A stretch of DNA of 18,204 bases from Burkholderiaceae bacterium. Its GTDB lineage: Bacteria; Pseudomonadota; Gammaproteobacteria; Burkholderiales; Burkholderiaceae_C. Positions 15,365 through 18,204 of this stretch are shown piece by piece. The position numbers were made by a program, and so were the translations under genes. Each line of letters begins with the position of its first letter. Position 1 is the stretch's first letter. The notes under the pieces were generated by a model. That model searched no databases. It saw nothing but the letters and a program-made list of their open reading frames with translations, and was not told the origin of the DNA. The DNA is taken from NCBI GenBank assembly GCA_023262365.1, contig JALRBF010000011.1, positions 1 through 18,204 of the forward strand. The letters are read 5' to 3'.

Positions 15365-16224
15365 GTCGCGCCAGTGTACCCACGCCACACCAACTTGCCC
15401 ATGCCCAGCGCCAGCGCCGGGGCATCGCGCCAGCCCAGCACCACGCGCTGCTGCCACGGCGCGGGCGACATGCGCTGCACCCGGTCACACACGCGCAAGC
15501 CGCCTGCGACCACGGCGTGCAGCTCCAGCCCCAGCCGGCCCGGTACGCGCCGCGCCAAGGGCGCGCCGCGCAGCAGGTGGCCGCGTGCCTCGGCCACCAG
15601 CGCCGTAATCACGGCCCGGGCCTGCGCCGGCGGCGCCTGTGCCGGGTCGGTGTCGCCCGGCAGACCCACCTGCAGCCAGCGTGACTGCGGCACATAAAAC
15701 CGCCCGCGCGGCCCATCCACCGACAAATCCTGCCAAAAGTTAATCAACTGCAGCCCGGTGCAAATGGCGTCGCTTTGCGCCAGCGCCGGCGGCTCGTGCA
15801 CCCCGGCCAGGTGCAGCACCAGCCGCCCCACCGGGTTGGCCGAACGCGCGCAATAGGCCAGTAGCGCCGCATCGTCGGCGTAGCGCAGCCCGTGCGCGGT
15901 ATGGCGCACGTCTTGGGCAAACGCATCAAGCAAATCGCGCAGCGGCTGCAGTGGCAGGCGCCACGCTTGCCAGTGCTGGGCCAGCCCAGCCAGCGGTGGC
16001 GCCAGCCCCCTCGTGTGTGGCTGCTGCGCCAGCGCCACCAGCCCGGCATCAAGCGCCTGCAACGTCGCCAGCCGCTGCGCCGCCGGGGCGTCACCCTCAT
16101 CGGCCACATCGTCAGCGTAACGTGCAAAGTGGTACAGCGCCTGCAGCACGGGGCGCATGGCCGGCGGGCACAGCCAACTGGCTACCGGAAAGTTTTCGTA
16201 GTGCCCCACCGCGCGGTTCTGCAT
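15361..16224 (-). CDS. hpnC: Squalene synthase-like hydroxysqualene synthase
   Basis: HpnC converts presqualene diphosphate to hydroxysqualene. The 287-residue protein begins with the hallmark HYENFPVASWLCPPAMRP (residues 8-25). It has Asp-rich motif 1, FARYADDVADEGD (33-45), and motif 2, LQLINFWQDLSVDGPRGRFYVP (158-179). It is the first gene of the minus-strand hpnCDE unit, 49 bases from the divergent tRNA-Leu. No clear ribosome-binding site precedes ATG 16224. The product squalene normally feeds squalene-hopene cyclase, whose gene is not seen in this window. Confidence 0.93.
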   Translation of the reverse strand: MQNRAVGHYENFPVASWLCPPAMRPVLQALYHFARYADDVADEGDAPAAQRLATLQALDAGLVALAQQPHTRGLAPPLAGLAQHWQAWRLPLQPLRDLLDAFAQDVRHTAHGLRYADDAALLAYCARSANPVGRLVLHLAGVHEPPALAQSDAICTGLQLINFWQDLSVDGPRGRFYVPQSRWLQVGLPGDTDPAQAPPAQARAVITALVAEARGHLLRGAPLARRVPGRLGLELHAVVAGGLRVCDRVQRMSPAPWQQRVVLGWRDAPALALGMGKLVWRGYTGAT

Positions 16225-16273
16225 GGCCCATATTGTCGCCTGCTTACACCCTTACAATGGCGGGTTTCCCGAT
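16225..16273. promoter_or_regulatory. Divergent promoter region of tRNA-Leu/tig and hpnC
   Basis: A TACAAT -10 box (16253-16258) lies 15 bases before the tRNA and is followed by a GC-rich discriminator typical of stable-RNA promoters. The nearest -35-like TTGTCG (16233-16238) is only 14 bases away, so the -35 element is uncertain. Read the other way, GACAAT (16237-16232) could be a -10 box for hpnC, which would give an almost leaderless hpnC message. Confidence 0.45.
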
Positions 16274-16361
16274 GCGCGGGTGGCGAAATTGGTAGACGCA
16301 CCAGGTTTAGGTCCTGACGCCCGTTAAGGGTGTGGGGGTTCGAGTCCCCCCCCGCGCACCA
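16274..16361 (+). tRNA. tRNA-Leu, anticodon UAG, with encoded CCA
   Basis: The 88-base type II tRNA folds cleanly. The acceptor stem is GCGCGGG/CCCGCGC (16274-16280 with 16351-16357), followed by discriminator A and CCA (16358-16361). The D arm is GCG-AAATTGGTAGA-CGC. The anticodon loop TTTAGGT (16306-16312) places TAG at 16308-16310, reading leucine CUA and, by wobble, other CUN codons. The 16-base variable arm (16318-16333) contains a CCC/GGG stem. The T arm is GGGGG-TTCGAGT-CCCCC (16334-16350). The outermost anticodon-stem pair is C16301/A16317, a mismatch. It lies 38 bases ahead of tig and is probably co-transcribed with it. Confidence 0.97.
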
Positions 16362-16399
16362 CCAACATGCAAACACATGCAAGCAATAGGAGCGAACCC

Positions 16400-17707
16400 A
16401 TGGCGGTAACCGTTGAAACGCTGGAAAAACTTGAGCGAAAAATCACGCTCACCGTGCCAGCGCAAGCCCTTACCCAAGAGGTTGAAAATCGGCTCAAGCG
16501 GCTCGCCCGGCAAGTCAAAATGGACGGCTTTCGCCCCGGCAAGGTGCCGCTGGGCGTAGTAGCCAAAATGTACGGTGCCTCGGTGCAAATGGAGGTGGTA
16601 AACGAAAAAGTTGGCCAAGCCTTTGGCGAGGCCGCCACCGAAGCCCAACTGCGTGTGGCGGGCACCCCCAGCATCACCGAAAAAGAAGGCGCCCCCGTGG
16701 GCGAACTGCACTTTGACGCGGTGTTTGAGGTCTTTCCCGAAGTTAAACTGGGCGACCTGAGCCAAGTTGAAGTCAAGCGCGCCACCAGCGAGGTGCCCGC
16801 CGAGGCCGTGGACAAAACCATTGATTTGTTGCGCAAACAGCGCCGCTCGTTTGCCGAGCGTGCCCAAGGCAGCGCCGCGGCCGCCAGCGACCAGCTGACC
16901 GTGGACTTTGCCGGCAGCATCGACGGCGTGGCCTTTGAAGGGGGGCAAGCCAGCGACTTTCGCTTTGTGTTGGGCGAAGGCCAAATGCTTCCGGCCTTTG
17001 AAGAAGCCGCCACCGGCATGAAAGTGGGCGAGAGCAAAACCTTTCCGTTGGCCTTTCCTGAAGACTACCAAGGCAAAGAAGTTGCCGGCAAAACCGCCGA
17101 CTTTGTGATTACCCTCAAGCGACTCGAAGCCGCCCACCTGCCCGAAGTGGACGAAGCCTTTATCAAGTCGTTGGGCGTGGAATCGGGCCAAGCCGACGAC
17201 TTGCGCGCAGACATACAAAAAAACCTTAGTCGCGAACTCGACACCCGACTTGAGGCCCGCAACAAAGGCGCGGCCATGCAAGCCCTGGCCGACAACGCCG
17301 AGCTCGACCTGCCGCAAGCCAGCATCAAAGACGAGATTCAGCGGCTGATGGAAAACGCCCGCGCCGAGCTCAAACAACGCGGCCTCAAAGACGCCGACAA
17401 AGCCCCGCTGCCCGAAGACATGTTTCGCGAGCAGGCCCAGCGCCGGGTGCGCCTGGGCCTTATCGTGGCCGAGTTGGTACAAAAACACGACCTTGCGGCC
17501 AAGCCCGAGCAAGTGCAAGCCCACATCGAGCAAATGGCCTCGGCCTACGAGCGTCCGGCCGACGTGATTCGCTGGTACGGCAGCGACCGCAACCGCATGG
17601 CCGAAGTTGAAGCCCTGGTGGTCGAGCGCAACGTCACGCAGCATGTCCTGTCGCAAGCCAAGGTCGTTGACGAGGTGGTACCCTTTGACGACGTGATGGG
17701 GCAATAG
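16400..17707 (+). CDS. tig: Trigger factor (ribosome-associated chaperone and peptidyl-prolyl isomerase)
   Basis: Trigger factor binds at the ribosome exit tunnel and shields nascent chains. The 435-residue length is normal. The N-terminal ribosome-binding domain (about 1-145) carries the L23-docking loop GFRPGKVP (43-50). The FKBP-like isomerase domain (about 150-250) includes DQLTVDFAGSIDGVAFEGG, FVLGEGQMLPAFEEAATGMKVGE and FPEDYQGKEVAGKTADFVITLKRL. The helical C-terminal chaperone arms follow, rich in Lys, Glu and Gln. ATG 16400 follows AGGAG (16388-16392); the frame extends 11 codons upstream towards the tRNA 3' end, without family similarity. clpP starts 24 bases after the stop, the standard order in proteobacteria. 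Confidence 0.97.
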   Translation: MAVTVETLEKLERKITLTVPAQALTQEVENRLKRLARQVKMDGFRPGKVPLGVVAKMYGASVQMEVVNEKVGQAFGEAATEAQLRVAGTPSITEKEGAPVGELHFDAVFEVFPEVKLGDLSQVEVKRATSEVPAEAVDKTIDLLRKQRRSFAERAQGSAAAASDQLTVDFAGSIDGVAFEGGQASDFRFVLGEGQMLPAFEEAATGMKVGESKTFPLAFPEDYQGKEVAGKTADFVITLKRLEAAHLPEVDEAFIKSLGVESGQADDLRADIQKNLSRELDTRLEARNKGAAMQALADNAELDLPQASIKDEIQRLMENARAELKQRGLKDADKAPLPEDMFREQAQRRVRLGLIVAELVQKHDLAAKPEQVQAHIEQMASAYERPADVIRWYGSDRNRMAEVEALVVERNVTQHVLSQAKVVDEVVPFDDVMGQ

Positions 17708-17731
17708 CCGCACAACCTTCGGAGCCAAAAC

Positions 17732-18204
17732 ATGAGTGCCATCGACACACAAGGCCTGGGCATGGTGCCCATGGTGATCGAACAATCGGGGCGCGGCGAA
17801 CGCGCCTACGACATTTACTCCCGCTTGCTCAAAGAGCGCGTGGTATTCATGGTGGGCGGCGTCAACGACCAAACCGCCAACTTGGTGGTGGCCCAGCTGC
17901 TGTTTTTGGAAAGTGAAAACCCCGACAAAGACATCCACCTCTACATCAACTCACCCGGTGGGTCGGTGAGCGCGGGCATGGCCATTTTTGACACCATGAA
18001 CTTCATCAAGCCCGACGTCTCGACCCTGTGCATTGGCATGGCCGCGAGCATGGGGGCGTTTTTGCTGGCCGCCGGCCAGCTAAGGGCTGCGCCGGTAGAA
18101 CTGCGGAGTGACGCCAGCGGGCAATCGCTGAACGGGCAGATCGAGCTGCTGGAGGATGTCGGCGGCACGCTGAGCATCGCCGACATGGCCGACCCGGCCA
18201 TCCA
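17732..18204 (+). CDS. clpP: ClpP protease subunit, N-terminal 115 residues genuine, then non-ClpP sequence; incomplete at the window edge
   Basis: The frame starts at ATG 17732 after GGAG (17721-17724). Residues 1-115 match ClpP closely: [23 protein letters not shown] (11-33), [13 protein letters not shown] (35-47), [18 protein letters not shown] (68-85) and the catalytic Ser106 in [14 protein letters not shown] (102-115). ClpP should continue with a lysine-rich turn, then the MIHQP catalytic-His strand and later the catalytic Asp. Instead the open frame reads [15 protein letters not shown] and onward to the window end. So only one of three catalytic residues is encoded, although the intact family length would still have about 85 residues to go. 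As written the product could not be an active peptidase. I infer an assembly junction near 18065-18080 more than a natural fusion. Confidence 0.85.
   Translation, partial: MSAIDTQGLGMVPMVIEQSGRGERAYDIYSRLLKERVVFMVGGVNDQTANLVVAQLLFLESENPDKDIHLYINSPGGSVSAGMAIFDTMNFIKPDVSTLCIGMAASMGAFLLAAGQLRAAPVELRSDASGQSLNGQIELLEDVGGTLSIADMADPAI
18077..18204 (+). other. Sequence foreign to clpP, resembling the start of a 7TMR-DISM sensor protein (extracellular domain 2)
   Basis: In frame after the ClpP LLAAG, this encodes about 42 residues to the window edge. The pattern G.SL...[15 protein letters not shown] resembles the opening of the 7TMR-DISMED2 extracellular domain of membrane histidine kinases and diguanylate cyclases, as I recall that family. 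Read with the preceding [14 protein letters not shown], it looks like a signal-peptide end plus mature start. The identity rests on a short stretch and is tentative; that it is not ClpP is clear. Confidence 0.6.

Noticed and set aside
16274..16361. tRNA-Leu as an integration site for a mobile element
   Set aside because: No partial tRNA copy or integrase is seen nearby, and the tRNA–tig–clpP order is the normal chromosomal arrangement.
16182..16382. Minus-strand open frame reading through the tRNA-Leu gene (contains GGDSNPHTLNGRQDLNLVRLP)
   Set aside because: This peptide is a well-known false protein produced by translating the antisense of tRNA-Leu; the tRNA explains the sequence fully.
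16307..17938. A 543-residue minus-strand open frame opposite tig and clpP, ending in a GGTRTPTPLTG-like tail
   Set aside because: It is antisense to two certain genes, its tail is antisense tRNA, and it has low-complexity Gly/His/Phe composition typical of shadow frames in GC-rich DNA.
1..18204. CRISPR arrays, insertion sequences, integrases, phage genes or toxin-antitoxin pairs
   Set aside because: I saw no regularly spaced repeats, transposase-like frames or terminal inverted repeats; the sequence is filled by housekeeping genes.

Overview
The window is a gene-dense, GC-rich bacterial stretch. It fits a betaproteobacterium of the order Burkholderiales, most likely the Comamonadaceae; this rests on recalled family resemblance of the proteins, not on a search. 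Supporting signs are a tRNA-Leu(UAG)–tig–clpP order, an hpnC-hpnD-hpnE squalene cluster, a ferrochelatase of the betaproteobacterial type and a MetY-type sulfhydrylase. Eighteen protein genes and one tRNA account for almost every base, and the longest non-coding gap is 184 bases.

Layout. (1) Positions 1-8399 are one uninterrupted minus-strand run, in transcription order: metY, alpha/beta hydrolase, cytochrome P450, DUF2069 membrane protein, GlcD-like FAD oxidase, thyA, EamA transporter, folA, and an ABC sugar/nucleoside-type ATPase cut by the window edge. Most neighbours overlap by 1 to 8 bases, so the run is probably one or two operons. (2) A stand-alone paired-CBS protein (8468-8929, plus) diverges from metY and converges on hemH (8926-10014, minus). 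(3) Divergent from hemH is a plus-strand osmoprotectant uptake operon, proX-proW-proV (10199-13245), with two tandem hairpins, the second a classic terminator, between proX and proW. (4) hpnE, hpnD and hpnC (13242-16224, minus) encode the three-step route from farnesyl diphosphate to squalene. (5) tRNA-Leu(UAG), tig and clpP run rightward to the end of the window.

How the genes work together. thyA and folA form the usual thymidylate/tetrahydrofolate pair, here separated by an EamA exporter. proXWV makes a complete betaine-type importer. HpnCDE makes squalene, probably for hopanoids, but the cyclase gene is not in this window. Trigger factor and ClpP are the usual protein folding and turnover neighbours.

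The content is mostly housekeeping and I found no convincing new system. The strongest anomaly is at the right end. The clpP reading frame follows the family exactly through the active-site serine and the GAFLLAAG segment. It then changes, in frame, to sequence resembling the secretion signal and start of a 7TMR-DISM extracellular sensor domain. This is either a gene fusion or, more likely, an assembly chimera seeded by a short shared GC-rich word. Other points of interest are two convergent gene pairs whose stop codons share a 4-base palindrome (CTAG and TTAA), two perfect inverted repeats in the hemH/proX control region, and an AT-richer, AAG-preferring proX-proW segment.
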